DNA of 64,000 nt from Moniliella sp. 'wahieum' (Eukaryota > Basidiomycota > Moniliellomycetes > Moniliellales > Moniliellaceae). Position numbers and translations under genes: made by a program. Within the stretch, counting starts at the first letter, position 1. Each line of letters opens with the position of its first letter. The notes below the pieces were generated by a model, which was given only the letters and a program-made list of their open reading frames with translations, searched no databases and was not told the origin of the DNA. Of the stretch, positions 35,254-47,669 are shown piece by piece. The stretch spans positions 186,001 to 250,000 of the forward strand of contig RSEE01000057.1 in assembly GCA_003971905.1 (NCBI GenBank). Reading direction: 5' to 3'.

Positions 35254-36161
35254 GGGGAAGAAGGATGCGGTGGTGGTGGCGCGAGGGGACGACCGACTCT
35301 GGCGATGGTTGTTTGGCGGGCCTAGCAGCAAAAAAGGTGCATACGTAAGAGCGAAAAATGAACTGTTCGAATTTTGCGAGCCCCATATAGAGAGGCCCCT
35401 GCCAATGGCTGGTCATTTATTCCCTTGCAGCTGGCCACACGGTATTACTTCACACATCGAAATGGAGCTAACGCTCTGGGCAGTTCGCCGCGCTTTTTTT
35501 TGCCACGCAGCTATCTCGTGGGCACAGCCTCTAGTACAGCCAACTTTTTCAGTCAAAAGCTCCGGATGTGGCGCCTTATTCGAACGTAGCGTGTGGATCT
35601 GCACCTGCAACGTCCAATTGCCTCTTAAATAGCGGCCACGATCCTCGTATACTGAGCCTGGTAACCACGCAAGAAGAGGGGCGAAGGAAAGGATGTGTTG
35701 ACCTCTGGTCATTTATGGCCAAGGTAACTTCCGAGTGACATCATGTGTGATGCGCGTGTGATGTTTTCTGACGTGGCGTTTCCGACTCCATGATGACTTG
35801 GATTCGCCACCGCCTTAGCAATTTGATCTCTATCGACCACCATTTCCATTTGCTGCTCTTTGAGCTCTTCCTGGGCGTTAATAGGATGGTAATCCTGTCA
35901 TTTTTCCAGCTTTGTCAGTGTGGATTATCTACCTGAACCAAGCGCCACGGTTGACTGTGCAATTTGTTCACAGTCTGTGCCGACGGCTAACGCATTACCT
36001 CGTGCCGAACCAAACCACAGCCATGTACCATGCCCTTCTACACGTTGGCATGAAAACTCAGGGGATCTGTACTACACTTAGCATGTGGGTGGTTAGAAGG
36101 AGTGTCATTGCCGGGTTCTCGGCCGTAAAAGTATAGTTTCCCATTAGTACACTGATTGTTA
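35254..36161. other. Intergenic, no gene seen
   Basis: About 900 bases between FAL1 and the ERO1 3' end. No homology, tRNA or array recognised. Confidence 0.5.
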
Positions 36162-37931
36162 TTACAGGTCTTCATGTGCTTGCAAGTACTCAGTTGCACT
36201 TGCTGGTGGTGAAGAGGAGGAGGAGGAGGTTGTTTGGGCATTTTGGAAGTCCTTTTCCTTTGGGGGTAAAGGTGGGTTGGCCAAGGGATGGTGAACGTCC
36301 CGGGCAGTACTGGACTGAGGCCGGATGGGCTGCTCAACGTTGAGCGTTTGTTGGTACATGGCACGGAAACGTTCAACCGCTTTGAGGCTTTCAGCAAGCC
36401 GATTCGCCGTATTTACCAAGGCGACCAATTCGGACCGCTGGAGGAAACGATGGGTACCATGTGCCGTCTCCTGGTCATCGTAGGCAAACAAGATCTTAAG
36501 CGCTGTTGCCACTCCGCTCGTCTGCACCTTGCCCCACAACCGGCACTTGTCGCACCCGACACAGTCCATGATCGCCGTCACGTTGCGGAAGCGGTGCTTG
36601 AATTCTTCCCGCAGCCCCACCGCATCCGGTCCCGAAAACATCGTTCGTTCATCAAACGTGGGTTTGAGCTTGGTCGCCGAACGGAGGAGCTGGTCAAACG
36701 CCGTTTTGCTCGCCTCGTCGTCCATCTCGTTTCCGGCGGTGGTGATGGTAAAGTTGGGTTGGAGAGCAGCCTGTTCGCCTACCCGCGCAAGCGCACGTAA
36801 AAACAGGACATAATCAAAGTACAGGTTTTGCAACCGCTCGGGAAAGTTGGCGATCCGAGACCGGAAGCATTGCTCGTTGGGCCCCCATTGGCCCGTTTCC
36901 TTGTCCAGATAGTCATCACAAATGTGGATCGAGATGGAGGCATGAAGACCACTGATGATCCGGTAAAATACGCGCTTCTCCAAGCACGTGTCGCTCTCCG
37001 TCTCGGGGCTGACTTCGACCGGGTCAGGCTGCATGGCCGAGAGGAAGGAGGCAAATGCTTGTGAAGCAGCTGGGTTAAGGGACATGTCGGAGTTGAAGCC
37101 TGTGCCCGAGGGGGGCGACGCCAAAACAGGCACCCCTACTGCCTTACCTGGCACCCCAAAGCAGTTCTCCTCGTAAATGCTGTGCCACACTTGCGCCGCT
37201 GAAGGCCCACTGTAGCCCGTGAAGCGTTCGGGGTTTTGTTGCAGGTCAACAAAACAGCATCGGGGGAGTTTACGTCGTCCCAGTGACAAAAGTTGGTCTC
37301 GTCACATTGACAAGAAGACGCTCCCGTGCCCCCACTTAGGTGGGCAACAACTTCGTCCGGTGTGGTAGAAACAGCAGAAAGCGTGCTGGTCCGGTATTTT
37401 TCTGGTACGTCCGACTGTGGGTGACAGAGAAAATGAGAGGTGGGGAGAAGGAAAAGGGTAAGAGTCAGAGGGGAGAAGCGACCAGTGAGGAAAGTAGATA
37501 CGAACCTCGTCAAGGGTCTGAACAGCACAGTTTTCGTTGGTGCAGAACGAGTTGGCGGGCCAAAAGGGACATGCCTTGTCCAGGTCGATCTTGTAATAGC
37601 GGAAATAGGGAGTGGCGACAATGGCTTGGAGCTGGGTGAAGAAGTCGTCGTTGATTTGGTCGACCTGCTCGTAATTGCACTCAGCGTTCTCGATGGGCCC
37701 GCGCAAGGTGCAGTTGGACAAGGGTCCCTCGAACAGGTCCTCGGTTGCCGCGGTCCGCAAGTTGCCTGGTGGCGTAGCTAGCAACGCGTCCGATAGTACT
37801 GAAGGCAGATGAGACTGTGCGTCGCCGCCCACAGCAAACGAGAGAAGGAAGGACAAGACGACAGCCCCGATCCCCATCGCCAGGGCGGCCCAAGACCTAC
37901 GCGTGGGGAACATTGGTGCTCTGGATGCCAT
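36162..37931 (-). CDS. ERO1: ERO1, ER thiol oxidase
   Basis: FAD-dependent oxidase that re-oxidises protein disulfide isomerase in the ER lumen. The start at 37931 is followed by a hydrophobic signal or anchor (ALAMGIGAVVLSFLLSFAVG). Then NCTLRGPIENAECNYEQV, YFRYYKIDLDKACPFWP, the shuttle pair in FCTNENC (CxxxxC), FCHWDDVNSPDAVFVDL, NPERFTGYSGPSAAQVWHSI, YEENCFGVPG, SIHICDDYLDKETGQWGPN and the active-site CVGCDKCRLWGK (CxxCxxC). A GT-AG intron at 37415-37505 lies between QTLDE and SDVPEKYR. One T is missing from the run at 37251-37254. About 560 residues, as in yeast. The tail is Ser/Pro-rich. Confidence 0.93.
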
Positions 37932-38623
37932 GGCGCTGGATGGTGGCGGAGGCAGGTGCGGGTAGGATGCCGGGGCTAGCCAAAAATCTATTTATCCCCG
38001 AAGCCGCCGGAAGCCACGTGGCGCGCCAGCAATTTAACTGTGGGCACCCTCCACGCGGCCCGATTCCACGTGGCCGGGTGGATGGCAGGTTTTGTCGTGA
38101 TTAGGTAACAGGCTGCGGAGCTGCTGAAAGAAAAACTTTGACATCGCAACCTGCCACACCAAGTTTCAAATGCCGAATGGGAGCGAACGAGGCGGAAGGG
38201 GGCAGAACCAAGCGGAACGGAGGGCGGAGAGTGGAGCAGAGGCACACGTACTCAGGGAGAGTGCCTGGCCTACTGACCCGCGGATGTCCACGCCATACAC
38301 CACCACCACGCGCCACTGCTATCACACACCACCACAACTAGCGCGATTGCGTCACTGTGGAGCGGTCAACCGTGACTCCAGGGGTCATTCCGCCATGCCT
38401 AGTGCTCGCGGCCTGCTGTCTTGCCTTGCCTCCTGCACACCATGCATGTAACGGCTGCAGCCAGCCCACATACTTGCACCACCTTTCTCTTGGCATGGCG
38501 GGGGCTCTCTTGGGATCACATGGCCTGCGGTGGTGCGTGACCTTGCGTGCCCCCTCACCGTTTTGGCTTATAATATGAACTCGAGGGACTTTTTGCCTGA
38601 CCAGGCAAGCATGCCCTTGCCGA

Positions 38624-38696
38624 TGGCCGCCGGGGACAGCTGGAGTGGCAATGGCCGGGGATAGCTGGAGTGACAATGGCCGGGGACAGCTGGAGT
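38624..38696. repeat. 25-bp tandem repeat, three units
   Basis: GGCCGGGGACAGCTGGAGTG plus five bases, repeated with period 25 (GGGG at 38632, 38657 and 38682). Unit 2 has GATAGC for GACAGC. Confidence 0.85.
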
Positions 38697-40360
38697 TGTT
38701 GGAACCACCTTGCCTGTTGCATTCCTCCCGAACCATGGCTGTGCAGATGGGATTGGGATTGAGACTGAGTACTGAATACTGAATAGTCAGTGCGTGACCT
38801 GGCTGTAGCGGGTACCTGGAGACCTTGAGGGGGAGTGATACATGATGCATGATGAGCTCTTTCTTTGTTCGTTCTATCCCGCTTGTCCATGAGAGAGCTA
38901 CTCGCCAATTTCCCCCCCATTCCGCCTCGTGTCCACCTGGTACGCAGGCTTGGAGAAGGTGGACAAGCTTGGTGCCTACCAACATAGTGTAGCCCCCCGC
39001 GAAGTAAACCCGGACCCTCGTCTTGTTGTCTGTCCTCCTTCAAGGAAAGAAGATGCCAACAGCGGCAAAATATTCCTGATCCCCATATTCTCCAGATCGG
39101 CCGTTCCAGTAGTAGCAATGACGCAGATCATGCATGTGACATGTGATGATCTAGCAGTGTCACATTATGTCACGGCCATGTATATAGAAACGACACCAAC
39201 AAAAAGATACGCCGATGAGAGGCTCTGTCGCAATGTCCAGCTTGCTGATGTTCCCAATCACATAATCACCCACAGAATATGCACCCACCAACCAACATCG
39301 AACCGCCACCACGGTGGCCAGCGCCAGCGTTTCGACAGCCAACTACACCCAAACCGCCGGAGTGTTTGATTGGTACTGGGCAGGGGGTGGTGTGGGGCAG
39401 ATGAAGGAGGGGACCGGGTGACCGTTGTTGATCTTCGACTTGACCAACATCTACGATGAACTATGTCAGACTCACGTCGTGCTAGGGGGCCCTTGGCCCA
39501 CTAGGCCCGCATGGGCACTATGGCGTGATTCTTATCAGTTGGGAGATCCTGTGTCCACCTCTCGACTGTGCCCCCTTCCTGAGGAGGTACATATACCTCC
39601 TGTGCGTCCATAGATGTATGCAATCCATCTGCACCCTTTCCCCCATCTCCGTCTCCTGACAGGTTATGAGCCCAATGTGCTTCATGCATCCTGTCTTGCA
39701 TCTCACCGTGGAGATCTGCCGCCTTCTAGAGTGCTGTGCCGGTGCGCAGCGCGCATGTGCCATGCATCCATTGGTAGTGCATCATACTATCACGCATCAG
39801 TACATGAGCATTGCCTTGCTAGCTACTAGGTACCCGGCATCTGCTGTGCCCCCCACCCCCACCGGCCCCGGCGGCTACGCTGCCGTCGCCTGATCTCAGG
39901 CCTCAACCTGAGGCCAGCGTCTGCCGGGCGGCCGACGCGGCGGGCCATGCACAAGGCGAGGCGAGCAAAGCAAAGCCATCAGTAATTTATCAGTACTGAG
40001 ACTCAGTACTGCAGTACTCAAGCTGCCAAATAAAATCCAGCCGAGATCGCCGCCGCCACAGCAGATCACGGGGTGGCGCACACCCGCACCAAGCCAGTGT
40101 CGGCGCCTGTTTCGCTCGCCAGCACGCCCACCCAGCACGCCGACAGTGTTTGGGGCACTGGCGCCGGGCAGGGGAATGATCGATGATTGATGATCGATCT
40201 GATCGAGGAGCCGGCGAGGGAAGCGACATGGAGCTCTTCAAGACGACGCAAAGCCCCCCCACCCAAGTAAGAAGAGCGAAGCTGAGCGCGGTGCGCAGCA
40301 GCCTGCCGTGTGCTTGCAGCTACACGGCAGGCGGCATCCTTGGCGGGCGCGGTGACTGGC

Positions 40361-40393
40361 GGTGACTAGTGACTAGTGACTAGTGACTAGTGG
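40361..40393. repeat. ACTAGTG array, four perfect units
   Basis: ACTAGTG at 40365, 40372, 40379 and 40386, preceded by a related GGTGACTGGC unit. Confidence 0.9.
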
Positions 40394-40897
40394 CTGGGTG
40401 GCCTGGGGCGGCTTGTTTTGTGTGCTGCGCATGTGGTGGGTTGTGGTGGGTTGTGGTGAGTGGTGGTGGGCTGTGGCAGGTTGTTCCGGTTGCTCCTCTG
40501 CGGCTTGCGTACCGGCAGGCAGGCGTTTGCCTTCCTTGGCGCTGTGCTCAGCCGAAGAGCCGTCGACTCAAAAGGGCAGCTCAGCCAACGGCCTGAGCGC
40601 CTGCGCGCGGCACAAGTAGAGAGCGTCCGTGGGGTGATCGGACGGTCATCGATCCCGATCGTCCCTCATCTGTTCCTCATCCACTCCGTCCCCCGGCCGC
40701 CGCGGAGGCAGCACTTGCAGGCACACACATTGGCCGCCCGACCTGACACAACCTTTGCGCCCATCATTTAGTACCGTTTCCCCGTTGCGCAACGCATGGC
40801 CCCTGTGTCTGCCACACACCCATCCCATCTGTCGTTTGCGCAGTCCATAGCGCGTGCTCTCTCCTTCCTCCTCCCCACCACCATCTCCCGTGCCAGG

Positions 40898-42959
40898 ATG
40901 CGTGCCCCGGTCGTCGCTGCCATCCTGGCTGGCGGTGCCGTCGCCGCAGCAACCACCACCATCCCCCTCCGGCTCACCAATCCCCCCCTTCTGGACGCTG
41001 CTACCAATGCCGACCCGCAGCTGCGCGGTCGCCTGGTGCGCGAGGCCAGTCGCATCCAGGCCCGCTTCGGATCCTCCCCCCAAACCCCTGCGTCGGGACT
41101 GGCACCGCGATCCCAAGCGCAGCTCTACGATCTTGCCAGGGATAGGTACGTTCCCCCCCCCCAGCAGGCGCAGGCCATGGCTTTCCCTTTCCCTGCTGTC
41201 TGGTTACGGACAACACTGACCATCCCCCTACGGGACCGTATCAAGCTTTTACGTCATGGACGTTGAGGTCGGCACGCCTCCACAGACCGTCTCCCTCTTG
41301 TGCGACACTGCAAGCTCCGACATCATCATCGCCACAGAAGCCTGCCACACCGCTGCCTGTGCGGGCCTAACCAAATTCCTTCCGGCCCAGTCGTCGTCGC
41401 TCCAAAACAGCACCCAAGCATTTTCCATTACCTATGGCTCGGGCGGAGCAACGGGAGCGATGGCGTCGGACGTGATCTCTGTTGGTGGATATACCGTGGT
41501 AAATCAGGGCTTTGCGCTGATCGATCAATTACTCTCCGGCACCGTTTCTGCGCCCACCTCGGGCATCTTTGGTCTGGGCCTACAGCAGCTCTCAGCAGCC
41601 GGAGTAACGCCCTTTGCCCAGGTTCTGGCCAAGGAAAACGTGCTGCGTGAGCCCGTGTTCAGCATCCAGGTCGGCCGGGCTGGCGATACGACGAAATGGG
41701 CCAATACATCCCTTCTACTTCCACTTCCACCGCCCAGGCCGATGGACAGGCCCAGCAGGAGGACCTCCTGGGCGGAATCTTTACGCTTGGTTCCCTCGAT
41801 CCGAGCCAATATGACGGGCAGCTCAACTGGATTGACGTTCCGGCTCGAACGACGAGCATGGGCTACTGGAGTGTCCCGCTGCAGCAGATACGACTGAATG
41901 GGACAGCTGAAACGATCGACTTGATCGCCTGTCTCGACCTTGGTACCACCTATCTTGCCGGTCCCCCCGACTTTGTTGAGCGGTTTTATGCTCAGATTGA
42001 CGGAAGTGCACGGCAAGACGATTTTGCGCCAGGCCGGTATTCCTTCCCCTGTGACACCAAGGTCAACTTGACCTTGACCTTTGGTGGGGTAGAATATCCT
42101 ATCAACGCAACCGACTTTAATGGGGGCACGATCAACAATGGCACCGATTGCCTCGGTGCCTTCTTTGCTTCCAGTGGTCTTTCCTCTTCGCCGTCCAACG
42201 CTCCTTCCTTTATCATTGGTGCGACCTTTTTGAAAAATGTGTTTTTCGCCGGCAACCTGTCTGCTCCTTCTGTGGCGCTGGCCCCACTCAAAGGTGGTAG
42301 GGCCCAAGCAGTGGCCACCGACGTTCCCAATACCACCATCGTCACCGCCTCGAAGGCAATGACGCCCACCACCAGCACACTTTCCCATAAGGGGCCCGTG
42401 TCCAGCTCCATTGGTCTGCCCCCGTCCATGTCGAGTGGGTTAACGACGCAGTTTGCCACCGTTACCTCCGATCAACCTTCGGGTCCAGGACTGGGCCAGG
42501 CCACCGCGACTCCCGCGTCTACCGGTGCGGCCGAGGGAGCTGTCTCGGTGCGCCCTCGACGGGCTTGCTACCACGTCGACGACACAACCGACAAGTGTTG
42601 CCACACCAGTAGCGGCGGCGGGGTACGTACTGGCCCAGGATGCCACCTCCCTATCCTCCTCTACCTCTCTCTCTGTTGGTAGTGGCAGTATCCTGGCAAC
42701 CGCCTCAGATGGCAGTCTGTTCGCCTCCTCCACTGCGCCCTTTACCTCGGTCTCGGTCAAGGCGACGGGGGCAAGTGGAACACGAGTGTACTGGCCATCA
42801 GGTCTGTCGTCCCCGCAAGGGTTTGCCAACTCGGACCGGGCAGCGGCGTCGATGATCCTGCATGGCAAGCCGAATTCAGCTTCGGAGGCGCGTCGCGCGC
42901 GCTTGGAGCTGGCAGCCACCGCGGCGGGCATTGGCATGGCAATCCGGTTGCTGCTCTAA
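40898..42959 (+). CDS. Secreted, probably GPI-anchored aspartyl protease (yapsin-like)
   Basis: The start at 40898 gives MRAPVVAAILAGGAVAAATT, a good signal peptide. An intron at 41146-41245 (GTACGT donor) joins LARD to SFYVMDVEVGTPPQTVSLL. The pepsin fold shows the first active-site region LLCDTASSDIIIA (DTASS where DTGSS is usual), the flap-region segment ITYGSGGATG, SGIFGLGL, GGIFTLGSLD and the second site LIACLDLGTTYLAGP (DLGTT where D-S/T-G-TT is usual), then FIIGATFLKNVFFAG. A long Ser/Thr-rich stalk ends in a short hydrophobic tail (AATAAGIGMAIRLLL), fitting GPI addition. Frame breaks near 41700 and 42600. About 650 residues. Both Asp are present, so activity is plausible but the surrounding motif is unusual. 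Confidence 0.82.
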
Positions 42960-44068
42960 GCTCTACCCCTGACCAAGGCGCAACGCTGACTCCTATGCCC
43001 ACCTCGCATCTCGTTCTGCTCTCCTATCTGCTCTCGGCCATCTTCTCTCCAAGTCTCCAAACGCTGGAAACGACACTGGACATTTTTTTGCTGCTATCCA
43101 TTTATCCATTATCCACCCCCATCACCCCTCTGTATCCACCCAAAGCCTACACCAGGAGTCGCCATTCGCTTCTCCGCCTTTTTGCCCGCTTGCTGATGCG
43201 GTGTTGCACAGGGGCGCGTGCACTGCATCTTTCTCGTTCATTCGTTTCCTCCCTTGTCGCCTCTGCTGGCTAACATGTAGCCAGCACCAGAGGCGGACCA
43301 GCATGCAATCCATCCACATACCTTGGCATTCCGTCTGGTCATCTGCAGAGTGCACTTAGGCTGGAGCAGGGCAGAGCCAGGGCCGTATTGCGTTTCCTGA
43401 AAGAGCAAGAACATTCGCTAGCCTTCGTAGCTCAGGGATAGTGATGGTTTGTATAAAGTCCTCCACAGGCAGAGTACTATAACGATGATGCAGATGATGG
43501 ATGCGTCTTCGTCTTGCCCTATCTGTCGAAGATGCGATCCCACATCCCACATCTCACATCTCACATGGCACGTCAGAGAGGGGCCGTGAACACTGGCGAT
43601 GAGACGGGACGCTGGTGCTCGGGAGACAGCGTGCCTGCCTCGGGAGAGTCCGTCTGGGTTGGGGCAGCAAGTGCGGCGTGGTGAGGGTGGTGAGGCGGCC
43701 ATTGAATGCTCGCTGGCCGATGGGTAGCGGAGCGCTGGTGGGGCGGATGTGACGCATGTGACGTCGATCGAGTCATGCAGCTGCATTCAGGGACTAGGGA
43801 GTGACTCGACCACGTCGCTGCGTTTTGAAATGTTCTGCGCAAGAAAGCCATGCGATGAGGCGGCGCTGGCTGGGAACCGGCCGCCAGTAGCTAGCAACTA
43901 GCAGGACGGGCCACCGCTGCCAAGGCCAGGCTGTACGCTGCAAGCTGCAAGCGGGACCGTACAGACGCAGCCACAGGTGCGTCCGTGGGCGCACCACTAC
44001 TTATGCCGCCCTCCTCCGCCCTGCTGCGCCCGCCATCGTCCGCGCGCTTCCTGGCCGTGTGAGCTGCG
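42960..44068. other. Intergenic, no gene seen
   Basis: 1.1 kb. Pyrimidine-rich at the start (likely 3' UTR of the protease), with short ATCTCACATC repeats near 43540-43570. A tRNA-like A-box at about 43427-43445 lacks a B box and was rejected. Confidence 0.5.
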
Positions 44069-47000
44069 ATGGACACGATGGATACGCGCGTCGACGCTCT
44101 GCTGGCTGCCGTCGACGCTGTGCTGCGCTCCACCCTCACTGCCCTCGGCCGCGAGCCGGCGCTGCGCAAGGTGCTCGCCGCCTACGCCCACGCCAGCCAC
44201 CTCGGGCGCGGCCGAGGGTGCGCCCTTTGACCAGCTTACCAAGGCCGCCCGTCCTATCCTTGCCGATGCCGGCGCCGGAAAGCGTGCGGCGACGGAGCTG
44301 ATGGCCAAGTGGAAAACGATCGCCTCGGAGGCGCTACCTTCGGGCCCCGATGTCCCTCCCGTGGGCGTACCCCTGACGCCTGCGACCGCCGCTCCAGCCC
44401 CGCCTTTGCCGCCGGACCAGGTTGCGGCCAAGGTGGAGACGCTGATGGGTGGCATTGACGCCACATTGCTGAGCACCCTGCGCGCCTTGCGCACCGACGC
44501 CTCGCTCCGCACCGTCCTAGCCACCTACGTCCAGGCCTCAGCTTCGGACCCCACCCAAGCCTTTGCCGTGCTTACCACCAAGGCTCGCCCCATCTTGTCG
44601 GATGCTGGGTCTGGGAAGCGGGTTGCCAACGACCTCCTGGACGCATGGAAGGACCAACTAGCCTCTCCTGCAGCCACTGCTACAACCCCCCTCCACACCG
44701 CTCCCCCTGCCTCGCCGCCTCGTTCTGGTCCCTCGCCTCCGACCAAGCCCAAGCCCCCAAGGCATCCGCCGCCTCGGCCCCCGCCCCTCCAGCCTCGGTA
44801 TCGTCTGCTGTACAAGAGACAGGCGCCAGTCCCTCCGCTGCTGTCGACTTGGACCTATCCGAGCTGGTCGATGCTCTTCCTGGCTCGGGAGCCGGACCAA
44901 AGATTATCGCTACGAGCCAGGTATCTCGTTTTGCCCTGGATGCCACTGACACGGCGTCGCGCGAGGTGCGTGTTTCCTCCCTTTCCTTTTGGTTGTAATT
45001 TTGGGCGGGGAGCGAGACCGATTGGAATCGGCTTACTGACACGGGTGAAAACGCTAGCTTGACTTGAAGGACGTCAACTTGGCCATTGCGGGGCACGAAA
45101 TCTTGGCGGGTGCCCATTTGCGTTTAAAGGAAGGCGTGCACTATGTCATGTACGGCCGCAATGGCACGGGCAAATCCACCTTGCTCAAAAGCATTGCCGA
45201 TCGTTTAATCCCCGCCGTACCACGTACTTTGCGCATTCTCCTTGTTTCCCAGGTAGAGCATGATCTGTTGGTCAACCCTCCACCAGCGACCAGCGGCGAC
45301 ACAGCCACCTCTGCCCCTCTCTCCACCTTATCTACCGTCCTCCTGGCCGATCGGGAACGGGTGCGTCTCGAGGCTTCCGCCGCATCCTTGGCTGCCGCAC
45401 TGGATGACCCGGACGAAGGCCAAGTGGCACGTGCACAGGCACAGTATGACGTGCAGCAAGCTCGGCACGCGCTGGCCGAAGCCAAACGGCACGCACTCCA
45501 ACGTACCGGTGCACGGGGGAGTGAGGCTCGGCGCGAGCTGAATGCGGCGGAAGTTGAGTTGGACGCGGCGATGGCTCAAGTCAGCGCGTTGCAACCGGGC
45601 AGTGGGACACTGGAGCAGCAGCTGAAGAAGCGGCCGTGGCGGGAAGACGCAGCGACGACGTACACGAGCTTGGTGACGCTTTTGGAGGAAACGTTTGATG
45701 TGGCCAGTGCAGAAGCGCGTGCAGCCGAACTGCTTCATGGTCTTGGCTTTAGCCAAACCCAAATTACAGGACCGTACGCCAACTTGTCTGGAGGCTGGAA
45801 GGCTCGTGCGGCGCTGGCATCTGCGCTGCTCAAGCCAAGTGATATTCTGTTGCTGGATGAGCCGACGAATTACCTGGATCTGCCTGCGGTCCTCTGGCTC
45901 GAACGCTTCATCTCCGAAGCAACGGCGACAGTGGTGGTGGTGAGCCACGACCGTGCGTTTGTGGATAGTGTGGCGGAGGAAGTGATCATTCTACGGCACC
46001 AAAAGTTGACCTATTTTGAAGGCAACTTGACTGCCTACGAAACTGATCTCGCCCGCCGCCGCCTTGCCTCGGCTCGACAACAGGCCACGCTCGACAAGAA
46101 GAAGGAGGCCATGACCAAATCGATTGCCGAGGGGTACAAGCGGGCCAAGGCTTCGCACGATGACAAGCGCATGAAACAAATCAAGATGAAGCAGCACAAG
46201 CTAGACGACCGCTGGGGGCTGGAACGGAGTGCCAAGGGTACCCGTTTCAAGCTGAACCGCGATCTGGCCGGATTCCACTTGACCACGCGTGGTGAGATTG
46301 AGCAGGATACGGCCGACGACGAAATTAGCTTTGCCTTCCCCGAACCGAACGACCTTCGGTTCCCCGGCGCAATGGTCCATGTGGACCATGCCACCTTTAC
46401 CTATCCAGGCGCCAAACTTGCCGCGCTGAGCGATGTGTCGCTGACGATTGGGGCCGGGGAACGGATTGCGCTAGTGGGGCAGAATGGGCAGGGGAAATCA
46501 ACGTTGGTCAAATTGATCATGGGGGCAGTGAGTGCGGATACGGGGCGAGTGGAGCGACATGCACGTGCCCGGATTGCCGTGTACGACCAAGACACGATTG
46601 AGAGTCTGTCGCGTCTGGCCAGCACGGGTCGGGACGCGCCCACTGCCCTCTCCTGGCTGGCGCAGCAGGTACAGGACGACCCTTCGGCCGCAGCTGCCGC
46701 GGGGACGGGCAAGGACATGACGCACCAGTTGCGTGCCACCCTGGCTCGCTTTGGTCTGCGTGGGCGCACGGCTGATGCGCAGCCACTTGCGTCGCTGAGT
46801 GGAGGTCAAAAGGTGCGTGTGGGGTTGGCGGCCGTGACGTGGTACGGTCCCCACCTCCTCGTGCTGGACGAAGCGACGCAGCATCTGGATTCGGATTCAG
46901 TGCGAGCGCTGGGCGAGGCGCTATGTTCGTTCCCGGGTGCTGTGCTGCTCGTTTCCCATGACCGAGCAGCTGTCAAGCGGTTGATGCAACCTGAAGTGGC

Positions 47001-47243
47001 TCTGGCCGATCGGTTAGGGCTGGAGGAGCAAACGAGGAAGACCCCGACCCTGCCACGCGCCATACGATCGACGAAGCTCGTCGCGTGCTGGCCGCTGTTG
47101 ATGGTGGAACCGCTACGGCTGAGCAGGCTGCTGACCCACTCTACCGACGCGGCCGAGTGTATGTGGTGCACCAAGGTCGGATCAAGTACTTGGCAGGCGG
47201 CGTCGATGCGTATGTACGCCAAGTGGAGAAGACACTGGCTTAA
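44069..47243 (+). CDS. ABCF-family ATPase with duplicated N-terminal domain
   Basis: Soluble twin-ATPase of the ABCF class (ribosome- or RNA-linked in other fungi; exact role unknown). NBD1: YVMYGRNGTGKSTLLKSIAD (Walker A), YANLSGGWKARAALA (signature), DILLLDEPTNYLDLPAVLWL (Walker B), VVVVSHDRAF. A basic linker follows (KRAKASHDDKRMKQIKMKQH). NBD2: IALVGQNGQGKSTLVKLIMG, PLASLSGGQKVRVGLAAV, LLVLDEATQHLDSDSVRALG, VLLVSHDRAAV. A GT-AG intron at 44966-45057 joins ASRE to LDLKDVN. Before it lie two copies of a domain of about 75 residues, each ending ARPIL-DAG-GKR. The start at 44069 is the first ATG of copy 1. Frame breaks near 44205, 44700 and 47020; the true end is VEKTLA at 47243. About 1,030 residues. 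Confidence 0.85.
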
Positions 47244-47632
47244 CGCGGCTGGGGAGGAAGCGGTCTCCCGCCGAGCCGAGGGGAATGGTCTGTGTGTTCA
47301 GTAGTGGGCTATTGAATCTCCAATTCATCCTCTTTTCCTGATCATAAACATGGGTTTCGCATCCCCCAGAGCAGCCCCATCTGCGTGCAAGGCAGCTTGG
47401 GGCTTGGGAGCGGCAGCCAGCATAGGCGCAACAGCACATGACGGAAGCACACCGGCACCTTGTACGTTCTCTCCCTCCGCTGCCTAGCTGAGCAGTGCGG
47501 CCACTGGAACCTCAGCCAGCCATGGTGCAAGGACTCTGAGTTAAGTTGTAGAGGAACAAGCGTTTGGTTTCGACCGATCTCCCTTTTGCTATGGAACCCT
47601 GACAACTCTAATATGGGGGACGAGGAGGACCA

Positions 47633-47669
47633 CCGGGCCTACGGCCCGGTCGGCTGGGGCTTCGCCCCA
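47633..47669. repeat. Two adjacent GC hairpins
   Basis: CCGGGCCTACGGCCCGG followed six bases later by CTGGGGCTTCGCCCCAG. The second matches the hairpins at 2693 and 12009; an imperfect copy of the first is at about 13143-13160. Confidence 0.65.

Larger units (their letters stand above)
37932..40897. other. Intergenic with repeats
   Basis: About 3 kb between the divergent ERO1 and aspartyl protease genes. No conserved coding sequence. It contains a 25-bp tandem repeat (38624-38696), scattered ACATGT and ATGCAT sites (39120-39180), AGTACT words (about 39985-40020), an ATCGAT cluster (40175-40205) and an ACTAGTG array (40361-40393). Confidence 0.5.

Noticed and set aside
42995-43273. 92-codon hydrophobic frame after the aspartyl protease
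   Set aside because: Leu/Pro/Ser-rich translation of a pyrimidine-rich 3' UTR; no conserved features.
43425-43450. tRNA-like A box (GTAGCTCAGGGATAGTG)
   Set aside because: No matching B box, acceptor stem or terminator downstream.
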